DNA of 64,000 nucleotides, from NCBI RefSeq assembly GCF_023973825.1, contig NC_090127.1, positions 2,903,501 to 2,967,500 on the forward strand. The letters are read 5' to 3'. A program made the position numbers and the translations under genes. The DNA is from Plasmodium brasilianum (lineage: Eukaryota; Apicomplexa; Aconoidasida; Haemosporida; Plasmodiidae). This document shows positions 35,001-46,444 of the stretch, piece by piece; position 1 is the stretch's first letter; every line of letters starts with the position of its first letter. The notes below the pieces were generated by a model, which worked only from the letters and a program-made list of their open reading frames with translations, was not told the DNA's origin and searched no databases.

Positions 35001-36838
35001 ATTTTTTTTTCATTTGAATTATTATTTTGACTATCTATATGATGATCTGTTGTTTTATTTTCCTTTATATTTTCTTCTTTTTCAATTTTTACTTTTTCCT
35101 CACGTATAACTGGCTTAGCTTTTACCATTTTCGCTCTCTGAGCAAACTTAATAGTTGATGCTGTTTCGTTCAGATATTGAAGTTTCGATGACAAGGTACA
35201 TATAAGTATGCTTTTACAATTGTTTCCTAAGCTATCTGACAGTACTCTAGTTAATTTGGAATCCCTATAAGGAATATGAACAACATTGACATTATGATTC
35301 GCATCATATTTTGCCTTCTTCATTGTAGTAGAATTTTGTTTTGGACCATTATTTCCAGGTTCATGTTTATCAGATAAATGTTCATCATCCATTGTTTCAT
35401 CTTTACTCTGATCACTATTTGGAATATGGACCTTTTCTAAATTATGCTTTATTATCATCATCTCGTCTGCTTTATCATGACTACGTTTTTCTATCATTTT
35501 TTCCTTTATCTGCATAACGGCTAAAGCATTTATAACTTTGCTAAGAACTGTTAAGCTTTTATTAATCATAGTAGTTTCTATTTTAACCGATCCAGTAGCT
35601 TTCGTCTGTTTTAGTCTTTCACTACCTGCTAAGTCTACTAGACAGAGCTTACCACATCGTATAGTATTGGTTTCATGGATATATCTATTTATTTTGATGA
35701 TAAAAATTAGATGGGATCTAGATGATGCTTTATTCATATGAGTAAAAGCAATTTTTCTATTATTAACACCTTGTTCTAGATAATATAGTGCACTAATAAC
35801 ATTTTCTATCTCGACCTCTTGCAAATTTTTTATGACAAATTCATTTTTGTTTGAATCAATCATATGTACTGATAAATTGCTTTCACCACTTATTAAATCA
35901 TATATCACTTCATTGTATATTTCTAAAATGGACAAGGTAACAACAAATTCTTTTCTTCTTTCTTTTTCTACCAATCCTCCGCTGTTTTTATATCTATGAA
36001 AATTTATATAATTGAAAATGTAATTAATACATAGAGTTATTAAGCCTATATTGTTTGGTTCGTTCGTGATACAGTTTGACAGTTCTTCGTACGTTATGGC
36101 CATATTATGACCATCTTTACTACTTTGGTCATAGGCATCCCCTGTGTTAATGTATCTATTACGTGTATTATGCAAGCTATGCGTACTATGTGTACTATGC
36201 GTATTATCTTTATTTTCTGTACATAAATGGAATAGGTTATGTAAAAATTCAAAATTGCCTAACATTGTATATGTCTTTCCACTGTTTGTTTGACCATATG
36301 CTAATATACTACAGTTTATACCTTGGAATATATTTTTTATGTTATTCTTAATATAATCGTTGAATATCATCTGATTGTTATTTTCTATATCGTACACTCG
36401 ATCATACGTGTATTCAAAATTTACAGTGCTCTTCCCTCCCAAATGATAGGTATCTATTACTAGTTTATTGTAGGATACCTTTTTTATAACATCCGTGCTT
36501 TTATCATTAGTTATGTTTGTTTCAATCCCTTCGTCTTCCTTCCCCCTAGATGTGTTTTTAATCCTACATATAACATTAATGTACTCTTCTATATTCTTAC
36601 TTAGTATAACATCTTCGAAATATTTTTCTTTATTTTTTTCAATGTCAGCGTTTACCTTTTTTTTCTCCTCGATGTTGTTACTAACATACCACTGATATAA
36701 GTCTTTATGCACGTCTTTATGAACATCTTTATGCACCTCTTTATGCTTGTGCGCTTTATTTCCTTTGCTTCCGTTTCTGGCTTTTGAACTTGGTAGGGCA
36801 TGGCTGTTTTGATTCTGTTTCTGCATGCGGTGCACCAT
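32088..36838 (-). CDS. Divergent kinesin motor protein
   Basis: The main exon runs 36838-32386, and a short last exon at 32131-32088 follows a consensus GTAAGT donor. Splicing replaces the read-through tail with YSPGRYKQYVIYGN and gives about 1,498 residues. The motor is N-terminal: P-loop GQTNSGKTYTMLG at about residues 182-194, switch I NKASSRSH and switch II DLAGSERLKQT, with VHIPYRDSKLTRVLSDSLG further on. Two inserts enlarge the motor. One comes after the P-loop (around residues 200-260, Thr/His/Ser-rich), and one of about 80 residues sits just before IPYRDSKL. The remaining ~900 residues are low-complexity, including a Thr/Ala-rich tandem repeat (34430-34610) and a C-terminal helical region. 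An HKDV tetrapeptide repeat lies at residues 36-47. The subfamily is not clear from the motor. It would be a microtubule motor, cargo unknown. Confidence 0.9.
34430..34610. repeat. In-frame Thr/Ala/Ser repeat in the kinesin
   Basis: Imperfect trinucleotide and 12-bp repeats on the minus strand encode TATATST and TTTTT-type strings. The opposite strand has open frames across them (Ser/Gly or Val/Ala strings), which are shadows. Confidence 0.8.
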
Positions 36839-37588
36839 GATACTCCTATGGTATGCGATGCCGTCAGGTCACTGCTGTTGCTACTGTTGATAATGTTATG
36901 GTTGTTATTGTTACTATTACTGTCGATATTATTTTATTTAAAAAATTTTTTTTTTTTTTTTCTTCCAATAGTAGAGGTAATTTGTCTACTTTATTTCAAT
37001 CGTATTTTAAGATTTATGCAACTAAGTTTATACATACATATGTGCACACATAAGAGGACGCAGAAAGGTAGAGGTACCGAGTACGCGTGCGTGAAAGCCC
37101 TAGCAGATGCGACCGTTGAGCGCTATTTTGCAGTAAATGTATATATAGGCATATATGTACCCCTATACGTATAGGGGTACATATATGCCTATAAATATGT
37201 GGAATACCCCCAAAGTTCACAATTTTTGGGCTTCCGAGGAATGCCCTTTTTTATAGTGTCTGTTTTGCCAACAGCTCTCGTTTTTTTAGCAGTTCTAAAA
37301 TTATCCTTTTTACGTGATATGAACAGGGGGAAATAATGAGTGAAAGTAATGAAATATGAACTCCTAAAGAAATTGAAGACGTTTATCTTTTGCTCTGTTT
37401 TGGCTCATTTTACGCAAGTTTAATCGTTTTTCGTTTTTTCGTCTCTTCTTTTCTTTGTACTGCTGTTTGTACCTTTCTTTTTTTTACGTTTCTTTTCTAA
37501 TTTTTCTCTAATTTTTGCTAATTTTATTCATTTATTTATTTTTTTTTTTTTTATGGAGACTTCTCCCTTTTAAGGCGCGAGTGAATAC
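36839..37588. other. Divergent promoter region with a 50-bp palindrome
   Basis: This is the 0.75-kb space between two divergent genes. It contains a short TTGTTAC/TGTTG-rich stretch (36870-36930), a poly(T) run (36947-36960) and a perfect palindrome at 37144-37193. No gene could be supported. Confidence 0.55.
37144..37193. repeat. Perfect 50-bp palindrome
   Basis: The two 25-bp halves, centred between 37168 and 37169 (CCCCTATACGTATAGGGG at the core), are exact reverse complements with no spacer. The outer arms read ATAGGCATATATGTAC and its complement. It lies about 300 bp upstream of the kinesin start (minus) and 400 bp upstream of the next plus-strand gene. Confidence 0.93.
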
Positions 37589-37937
37589 ATGTGTTACTAT
37601 GACTGTCTTTCATTAGTGAAGTTGAGAAAATTCAATATTGACCTTTTTTACATAACACCATGTAAATATGCACAGTTATAGAGAAAAAAAAAAAAAAAAA
37701 AAAATCCTATTTAGTTTCTACGTTATCGCGTCTTATAGTTCATTCCGTCATCATGTAATTAAAATTTGTTTTACATATTTGTGTATATATTTATGTACAT
37801 ACCAATATAAAACATGTGCATGTTCATATATTATGAGGAGAAAAGTAATACTTCTACCGCATTTCACTTTTGCGATGAATTCTCATGCGTACAGACAAGC
37901 ACACATGCATAAACATACATATATGTTTATATGTATG

Positions 37938-37997
<60 letters not shown>

Positions 37998-39274
37998 CAT
38001 TATACTCTATGTGTCCATTTTTACTCTAATTTTGAAAAAAAAAAAAAAAAAAAGACGGAAGGTACATCCCTGTATCCTTGTACATAACGACTTAATAAAA
38101 GCATTTGAAAATATAAGAAGTAAAATAATTTTTTTACGAGAACTGAAAAAATAAATAAATAATAAAAAAAAAAAAAAGAAAGGTACGTTTTACCATCTTA
38201 AGGAACATATATATATATATATGTATATGATACCTTTTTAAAATGTAGCATGTTATATGCTATGTGTTATGTGTATGGCTTCCCGGTTCTGCCTTCTTAC
38301 TTGCTTATCATTCGAGGTGATGTTTGAACTGTTACTTGAGGCGTATAATTATAATTTTCCCTTTGAAGAAGTAAAACAAGCTGTTAAAACAGCTTATCAA
38401 ATTGTTGTGCCAAAAATATGTATGTGTATATGTATGTTCGTATATGGTTGCACTTGGGTGTATATGTGTGTACATGTTTACGTGTGTCTATATGGAAAAC
38501 GTTTTTACTTCGAATAAAGGCATATTTTAAAAGTTAGAGCATTACATATGCGATATGGTGTGATATGAATGTTTATCTTCGTCATGTGAACTTGTCGTAC
38601 GAAAGAGTAATTACATGAGCCTTCATAAAGCCTTTCATGTGTTATACTTTACTTTTTTTTGTTTTCATTTTTCACTTTATAATCTTTATTTTTTATATTT
38701 TAATTTTTTTTTTTTTATTATCTTTTAAAAGCATTTCAATCAGTGCACCAACATACAAGTATACATTTCGTAATTACTATTTCTCAATTTTTGAGCGATT
38801 AGTAAAATTGACGGAAAAAGGAAAAGAATGCTATTTTTGTTAAAAAAAAAAAAAAGAAAAAAGAAAAACAAAAAAGAAAAACAAAAAAGAAAAAACAAAA
38901 ACAACAATGTACTGTTAAGAAGCATGATGTAGTAACAGCACTTTCAAAATACTCTTTTTTTGTGTGTTAAAAATATATTTGAAATATAAGTAGCTTCTAC
39001 ATAGGTGAACTGTTGTCATTTCTTTTGTCGCTTCCCGCACGTACATATATTTGTGTATACGTGAATGTATATCCGTTTGCTTATGCAACGTGAGCCCTTT
39101 TCCTTATTCAGAGTGAGGAATCAAGCCAGATGTGATGTACATAAAAACATGAAAATTTTACTGAATATCTGCTCTGATAAACACTTCTACAGATATTGTA
39201 AGCATGTTTATAAAAAATGTAAATATGCATATGCGGAAGTTTTAAAAAGTAGGAAAATTTATAATTTCATCTAA
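37589..39274 (+). CDS. Multi-exon gene, structure only partly resolved, function unknown
   Basis: Several coding-like segments follow one another on the plus strand. 37589-37661 starts with ATG (MCYYDCLSLVKLRKFNIDLF). About 38062-38154 reads VHPCILVHNDLIKAFENIRS and ends in a stop at 38152-38154. About 38317-38419 reads VMFELLLEAYNYNFPFEEVK. 38732-38838 reads SISAPTYKYTFRNYYFSIFE. 39114-39274 begins LRNQARCDVHKNMKILLNIC and ends at TAA 39272-39274. The last two join in phase. The link between the second and third segments does not, so there may be two genes or an unrecognised junction. No family was recognised, though the last exon is basic and Cys/Tyr-rich. Introns contain (TA)n tracts, including 37940-37995. 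Confidence 0.45.
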
Positions 39275-39538
39275 TAGGCACATGTTAAATACGCTGAAAA
39301 GGTAGTATTTTTTTTTTATTTTTTTTTATTTTTTTTTTTATTTATAGAAAATTTTTTATCTTTGAATTGTTATTCGAAATTTACAAAAAGAAGAAGTAAC
39401 ATAAATATAAAAGAAAGATACAAATAAGAAAAATAAAAATAAGAAGGGTAATCGTAAGAAAACCAAATAAAAGAAATATGCGTAGATGCAAATTAAAAAC
39501 ATTGCAGAAATAGAGTAGTAATTGAATATTTAGGAAGG

Positions 39539-39572
<34 letters not shown>

Positions 39573-40966
39573 ATCGTCCTTTTTAAGTATTTCCATTTAC
39601 ATATGAAGTATTTCAAACGAAAGAATGATTATGTGTTAAAAAATGATTAAATGTACATATGTATGAATTTACGTATGTACGTATAATCGTGTAAGCGCAT
39701 GTACATATTGATAGAAAGGACATCCGCATTAACTAGTAGCAAATTTTTTATTATGAGCCATAATAAATTTGAAAAAAGAGGTAAACAAATATAAGAAGAG
39801 GAAAAATTTTTAAAAGTTGACAATAAAATAAACAGTAATTAAAGAAATATGGATAAGCACATGCGCTTACACAGAAAAGGCATACGAGAGTTCGTACATT
39901 TCATGAAAATCTCACTTTGTTTATAGTCGCATTTATAACATATGTATATATATATATATATATATATAGATAGATAGATATAGATATAGATATAGATATA
40001 GATATATATAGATATATGCATAGTATGTATGTATCTATTAATATATATTTATATATACACACAGCCGCGTACACATGAGTCCTCTTCAAAAGAGGAATTT
40101 TAATAAGCGAAAAAAAGGGTATTTTTGTAGCAATGCATACTATAAGTATGGGATTGGCGTATTTTACCTTTTTGCTATTTGATCCATACATGTTTCCCTT
40201 TAAATGCTTAATATTTTATTTTTTGTTCATTCAACTATAGAGAAGCATTTAATTTTTTTTTATTTACCCGTTTAAAGAAGTCTTTAAAGGGATATTTTTG
40301 TTTATGTGCCATTTATGAATACACATACGCGTAATTGTACACAGACAAATACATGGGCAAATACATTCACAAATAAATATACAAATACATATTAAAATAT
40401 GTACACCCATATACATATACTTACATACTGATACCCATACTTGAATTTATGTTTATGAAGGATTACATTTTCGTATGTATATATTTTTTTTTATTTTCAA
40501 ATGTACCTGTAAAAAACCATATGGTGTTACTGTTACAATGATGTTTATTTAATTTGATTCAAACTGATTTGTTTTAATTGGGTTAATTTTTTATTTCTTT
40601 TTATTTCTTTATATTTTATTTTTTTATTCATTTTTTATCCATTTTGTATATATATATTTTTTTTTTATTATATTTATTTTTTTTTTATTATATATATTTC
40701 TTTTTTTATTTTGTTCTATAATCAGTTGTAAAATTCGTATTTGGTACTTTTTTTTTTCTTTTTTTTTTTTTTGGTGTAAATATACAATAATATGCATATA
40801 TATGAATTTTTCATTTTTTTTACAAAGTTTTTCTTTTTCCTTTTTTTCATTACTTGACAAACTGTTAAGTGAAAATAGTGAAGGAAGTTATTAAGTATTT
40901 TTATTTTTTTTATGCATTTTTTGTTTTAATTTTACTATTTTGTGCCATCACTTCGTTAATTTTTAC

Positions 40967-41008
<42 letters not shown>

Positions 41009-41348
41009 GCAATTAATTTTTCATTTTTATATCGTTTTCTTTATTTTTTTACCATTTCTTTTATTTTTTGTTATATATATATTATCATTTAATTGAATTT
41101 TAGTACTTACAATTTTTTTTAAATTTAAGAAATATACTTGTGCACTCTGTCTATTTGCTTAATTCACTTTAAAGGTAGGGAAAATATACTAAAAAATGAG
41201 AAATTAATTGGATCAAACAATTGACACATGAGGAATGATGAAATGCACATCTGATACTCTTATGCAATAGTGTATAAGCTAAGTGTAATTTTGTTTTCCT
41301 TTTTTTCCTTTTTTTCCTATTTTCCCTTCACCCTCTTCCTTTTCGCAG
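39275..41348. other. Intergenic region, 2.1 kb
   Basis: It contains poly(A) at 39540-39569, a GATATA/TAGATA microsatellite (39948-40020), several poly(T) blocks (40660-40770) and a T36-type run near 40971-41006. Hydrophobic or Lys-rich open frames here follow these runs and have no other support. Confidence 0.55.
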
Positions 41349-43238
41349 ATGCTATTATTTAAAAAAGTGAATTCAAAGGTGTTAAGCATAAATAACTATT
41401 TACAGAAGTGAGTAAATATGTATATATATGTGAGGATATACACCCACAAACATACCTATATTAACGCGCACATACATATATACACATATATATATGTATA
41501 TGTACATATGTTTATGCTCACAAAATCGTTTTAAAAACGTGAAGATAAAAAAATTGCGTGTGTATATTATGTATGTTCCATCGCGTGTGCATTTTTGAAT
41601 AGCCATCTTTACGAAAAAAGTTTTTCCCTTGACACATTATTTCGCTTCGTCATATTACCACTAGTCAGTTTGCATTTGCATCTCTTCATTATTTTCATTT
41701 GGCCATTTTTTTCTTCATTTCCTTTTTGAAGATATTTAGAATCAAACCAGTTTGAGAAAAACCTAAAAGAAGCATTGAACAACAAAAATTATGGAGTATC
41801 AAACAGCCTTTTGTATGATTTATCCATCTCAACATATGATGCAAATTATTATAAGAGAGTCCTCAGTGAGGTTTTCAAGGCTATTCAAGAAAAGCCGTCC
41901 AAATGGAGGAGAATTTATAAGGTTAGTTTTATGTTAAAAATTTATGATATTTACAGTTATAATAGCTGTGCAGTGTTTATTGTGTCGTTTGTCGTGATAT
42001 GCTAGTGCGTTGTATGTGTATGTCTGTTTATTTACGCGTTTGAATGTTTATTTTTGTTCGTTTTTGTCCATTTTTTTTTTTTTTTTTTTTTTTTTTTCTT
42101 TAAAAAATTCTGACCTGTTCATGCATTTTTTCCTATTCATTAATTTGTTATGTCTTTTGGCTCATTACGTATGCAGGGGTTAAGGTTGTGTGAATACGTA
42201 ATGAAGAACGGGTGCGAGTATTTTATAAGTGACGTAAAAGAAAAAGAGGAGTTGATTAAGAAACTAACCCATTTCACTTACTTAGAAGATTTAAGAGACA
42301 AGGGTATAGGAATAAGAGAAATTTCGAATAATATATTAACACTTCTTAAAGACAATAAATTTTTAAAAAATGAAAGAATAGAAGCAGCTAAATATGCAAA
42401 TTTGTGTACAAATATTGAATCAAAACCAATTGAAAAAAAAGGATTTTTCTCTAATAGAAGAAAAAAAAAAAAACAAGGAAAAAAAAATTTTTTGGAGCAT
42501 AATAAAAGAAATTTTATGGACACAAGAAATGCAAAATATAATCAACAAAAAAGTATATTTGATCAAATAGAAGAAGAAAGAAGTATGTTAAATAAATATA
42601 CAAATGATACATATGGTGATCATAATAATACCATGCATAGAACAAGAGATAGGAACAAAGATGATGCACAACATAAATCTAAGTCGTCATCTTCGTCCAC
42701 TTCGGATTCATCCGTTGATAGCAGTAGTAACAGTAGTAGTAGAAGTAAAAGCAGTAGAAGAAGCAGAAGCAGTAGAAGAAGCAGAAGCAGTAGAAGAAGC
42801 AGAAGCAGTAGAAGAAGCAGAAGCAGTAGAAGAAGCAGAAGCAGCAGAAGCAGCAGAAGCAGTAACAGTAACAGTAGTACCGGTACTAATAGTAGCAGCA
42901 TATCAAATAATAAAAAAAAAAAGTCAAAAGGAAAACATAAAGGACATAGTTATAATTCCTCTATGAAATCATCAAAGTATTCTCGTTCATCATCTCATAC
43001 AAATTCAAAATCAAGATCCTCGTCTCATTCTCATCTCAGGGGAGTTTCTCGTAAGTCATCGGGTTCATCAGGTCATAATTCTATTAGTTCATATTTATCT
43101 CGATCATCATCTGGACCATCACGTTATTCTTCTGCATCGAGCAATTCTAGTTATGCTTCGAAGAGGAAACTGCATGCACGGGATAGCAATCATAGGGTTA
43201 GAGAGCATAGGAAGGATAAATCGGCAAGGCCACGTTGA
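41349..43238 (+). CDS. ENTH-domain (epsin-like) protein with RS-rich C-terminus
   Basis: Three exons fit: 41349-41407, 41732-41921 and 42177-43238, giving 436 residues. Residues about 20-160 form an ENTH domain. NKNYGVSNSLLYDLSISTYD is followed by KWRRIYKGLRLCEYVMKNG and then FTYLEDLRDKGIGIREISNN, which corresponds to the epsin pattern W-R-x-x-Y-K-x-L-x-L-x-E-Y and DxGxxVR. ENTH domains bind phosphoinositides and link membranes to clathrin adaptors. In apicomplexans an epsin-like protein has been tied to AP-1 at the Golgi, and this is a reasonable candidate. After a basic linker the C-terminal half has Ser runs and RSRSSRRS repeats (42739-42870), then Ser/Tyr-rich sequence ending in a basic tail. 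I see no ubiquitin-interacting or NPF motifs of the kind found in animal epsins. Confidence 0.87.
42739..42870. repeat. 18-bp in-frame repeat coding for RSRSSR
   Basis: About six copies of AGAAGCAGAAGCAGTAGA encode RSRSSR units in the ENTH protein. The other two plus frames and the minus strand are also open (Glu/Ala and poly-Leu strings), a consequence of the repeat. Confidence 0.85.
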
Positions 43239-44372
43239 GGGAGAAGTGCTGAGATGGGAGGGAAAAAAAAAAGTATACCAAAATACCGTAATACAATACC
43301 ATACGATACCATGTTAAATGCAGATATATTTTATGTAAACGCCTCCTTTACTCTATCCCGTTAAAAAACATCTGTACGCATTTAGAAGGACAACTGTTAA
43401 TACCAAATAGGGAGGGAAAAAGAGAAGAACAGACAAATTTAAGTTAAATACAAAATTGCACTTAATATATTCGAACTGTTATATATATATATATATTTTT
43501 TTTTTTAATAATAATAATAATGTAATAAAAAAAAAAAAAAAAAACAGTTCGAATATATTATGTACAATTCAGGAGGTTTTTAAAAAGAACCATGAAAAAA
43601 GCATTTCAGGGGAATAGAAGTTTACGCATTTGCGTCTGATATAAGCAATTACTTCTTTATATCTTGAAGAACAATTGAGGGTGTGAAAATAATCATAACA
43701 GCATGTGTTTTTTAGGATGTACAGACGGCCAGTCCGTAATTACGCGTGCACCGACATATCTGTACGTATGTGTATATATAGATATATTAACAGATATAAG
43801 GATAGATAGATATATATATTAACAGATATATGGATAGATATATAGATAGATATATATATTAACAGATATATGGATAGATATATAGATATATATATTAATA
43901 TATATATATATATAGATAGATGGATAGATGTAGACATAGAGATATACCATGGGAGGTGCCTAATCATATTGTACCTTTTTTTTTTTTTTTCTCGTTTTTA
44001 AAAATGCACTTACACAGTACGTTTCAGAGCATAAAAAATTGGAAGACCACATTTAGCAGTAATAATTTTTGAAGCAATTTTTTTTTTTCCTTTTTGTTAA
44101 TATTATAGCAAATGTATTGTTTTTCTCATTTATCTTTAAATTTACCGAAATGGAGAAATTAAGGGGAGGGTGATACATATATACGTAACGTAGATGTAAT
44201 GTACTTACATATATGCAAATGTTTAACATTTTAAATGTTCATTTTAAACTTGCCTTTTTTATATCACGTTCGTTTATTTAATGATATACGCATCTGAGGA
44301 GTAACACTTCACCGACATCACAAGCACAGTGTTTTAGTTAATATTCGAAAGCTCGCATGTACGCACAATACG

Positions 44373-44404
<32 letters not shown>

Positions 44405-44663
44405 CGCACATGAGTATATATACATATAAAGTATATAAGTGCTGTATGCGTAATCCCACCACACCCTCCAGTACCTTTGAACAGTTATGTCCACCGTTAC
44501 AATGTATACGTTTAAATTTGATTGTTAAAGGGCAGCTTAATTTTTAACCCCCCCTTTTATTAAAAAATGCATGTTACATGGGTTACATTATTTTATTTTA
44601 TTTTACTTCATTTTGTTTTATTGTGTTTTATTTTGTTTTGTTTCGTTTAATTTAATTTAATTT

Positions 44664-44694
<31 letters not shown>

Positions 44695-44771
44695 ATTTTT
44701 CCATTTTAAAATTTCTTTATTTAATCTTGTACCATATTTTACCCATTTTGCTTTATTTTAATTTATTCATT

Positions 44772-44809
<38 letters not shown>

Positions 44810-45448
44810 TAGAATATATAAATATACGTACGTATAGTACATACATGTATGTATATATATTGAATGCACATATATTTTTTTTTTTTTGTACTTTGAAAAC
44901 CGAACTTTTTAATTATTTTTTTTTTTTTAATTAATACAGCAAAATTAAAGTAATTTCCAATGCAACAACTAATGACAAGCGATTTTAGCAAAATTATTCT
45001 GCGTACTGAAATGGCGCGTTGGAGCTTATAATATATGTACAAATGTATATACAAATGTATGTACATATGTATATATAAATTTAATGTATACATAATATAC
45101 ATATATTATATGAGTAAGTATATTTATTTATTTTGTTTCCCCCTTATTTAAGAAGAAGTTTATTGTCCTTTTAAAATAAGAAGCTATATAATTATTGGCT
45201 GTTAATAAAGCGTAATAACCGTACTTCGTTGAAATTTGGTACTATTTTGCGCGCGCTTAAGCTTTACATGTATATACAAAATTTATTCAACCAATTCTGC
45301 TACTGAGGTATATAAACTTATTAACTAATGCCTGAATAGCGTTCTCTTACGTACTTGGAAACAACCAAAGGTGCGCCATAAAATTGGTAAAGTATAAAAT
45401 TAAGAGGTTCACTATTATTTCTTATCATATCATACGTGGTGTCTAACA
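43239..45448. other. Intergenic region, 2.2 kb, with an inverted repeat
   Basis: It contains an inverted repeat at 43454-43569, a GATATA/CAGATA microsatellite (43780-43930), (TA)n tracts (44378-44400, 44776-44805), TTTAATTTAA repeats (44640-44675) and poly(T) runs. Open frames here are repeat-driven and no gene could be supported. Confidence 0.55.
43454..43569. repeat. Inverted repeat with AT spacer
   Basis: The arms 43463-43480 (TAATATATTCGAACTGTT) and 43543-43560 are exact reverse complements over 18 bp. The similarity extends to about 27 bp per arm with two mismatches. The 62-nt spacer is TA, T, AAT and A tracts, so a stem with a large loop is possible in RNA from either strand. Confidence 0.85.
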
Positions 45449-46444
45449 ATGGGGGAATTGCTATCCATAAGGAATTTATTTATTTGCTCACATGAGAAAA
45501 GCGTTGATGAATTGAAAAAAGCAATGGAGGGGTTAATCGGTAAGGCGGAAAAGGAAAGTGAGAAAAAAGAAAAGGAAACTAATGCGCTAACAAATGAGCA
45601 AACAAATGAGCAAACAAATGAGCAAACATATGAGCAAACATATGAGCGAACAAATGAGCAAACATATGAGGCAAAAAAATACCATATGATAGAAGATTAC
45701 CTGGATGCAAATAAAAATAACATATTACATTTTGCTATTTATGGAAATAACATGAACAATGTAAAATTTATTGTCGAAAATACAAACTTAATAAATAGTA
45801 TTAACAATAATAAGCAGAATGGTTTAATTATAAGTATACTAAATAAAAATAATGATATTAGTAAGTATTTAATTGAAAAAAATATTGATTATAATCAGAA
45901 AGATAAACATGATGCGAATGCATTACTATACAGTTTAATCACTCACAACTATGAGCTTTTTCATCTACTTATAGAGAAGCCAAATATAGATATAAACATT
46001 AACAGTTTTGATAAAGGAAATTTAATAAGTATTTGTATATTTGAAAGGAATGTAAAAATATTAAAAAGACTCTTTTGTAAAAATATTTCACCCGATGTGC
46101 AAAAAAATGTATATCCTCATCCCCTTGTTTTTATTACATATTGCAATGATAATGATTTATTATATCTTTACATAACTTATTCGTTATATTATTATACAAA
46201 AAATGAAATATTATGTCGAATAAATAAAATAAATTTTGATGAAAATACAGACAAAGTAAATATTGATCTAGAGAATAAACATATTATTGGCTCTATTTTA
46301 AACGATGTAAAATATAACTTAGCATCATTTAAAAATTTGCTAAATATAACTGATGAAAATGGCACATCCCTTGCAGATTTATGCATGCATGGTAATAACA
46401 CTTTAGGTAGGAGTATTCTTTCATACTATGGAGGTCTCGACTGA
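45449..46444 (+). CDS. Ankyrin-repeat-type protein
   Basis: A single exon of 331 residues starts at the ATG at 45449. Ankyrin-like units are visible from about residue 85: NKNNILHFAIYGNNMNNVKF, then NKQNGLIISILNKNNDISKY and KHDANALLYSLITHNYELFH. The paired helices continue through FDKGNLISICIFERNVKILK, and a last unit reads DENGTSLADLCMHGNNTLGR. They follow the pattern of a hydrophobic helix pair with D/N-x-x-G-x-x-x-L, but the canonical G-TPLH is degenerate. Residues about 45-75 carry a NEQT/YEQT tetrapeptide repeat (45593-45668). Such proteins mediate protein-protein contacts, and no partner can be inferred. No signal peptide or transmembrane segment is visible. Confidence 0.78.
   Translation: MGELLSIRNLFICSHEKSVDELKKAMEGLIGKAEKESEKKEKETNALTNEQTNEQTNEQTYEQTYERTNEQTYEAKKYHMIEDYLDANKNNILHFAIYGNNMNNVKFIVENTNLINSINNNKQNGLIISILNKNNDISKYLIEKNIDYNQKDKHDANALLYSLITHNYELFHLLIEKPNIDININSFDKGNLISICIFERNVKILKRLFCKNISPDVQKNVYPHPLVFITYCNDNDLLYLYITYSLYYYTKNEILCRINKINFDENTDKVNIDLENKHIIGSILNDVKYNLASFKNLLNITDENGTSLADLCMHGNNTLGRSILSYYGGLD
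45593..45668. repeat. 12-bp in-frame repeat coding for NEQT/YEQT
   Basis: About six copies of CAAACAAATGAG or CAAACATATGAG occur near the 5' end of the ankyrin-type gene, keeping the frame. Confidence 0.85.

Noticed and set aside
42620..42901. Poly-Leu minus-strand frame and Glu/Ala plus-strand frame
   Set aside because: They are shadows of the RS repeat in the ENTH gene.
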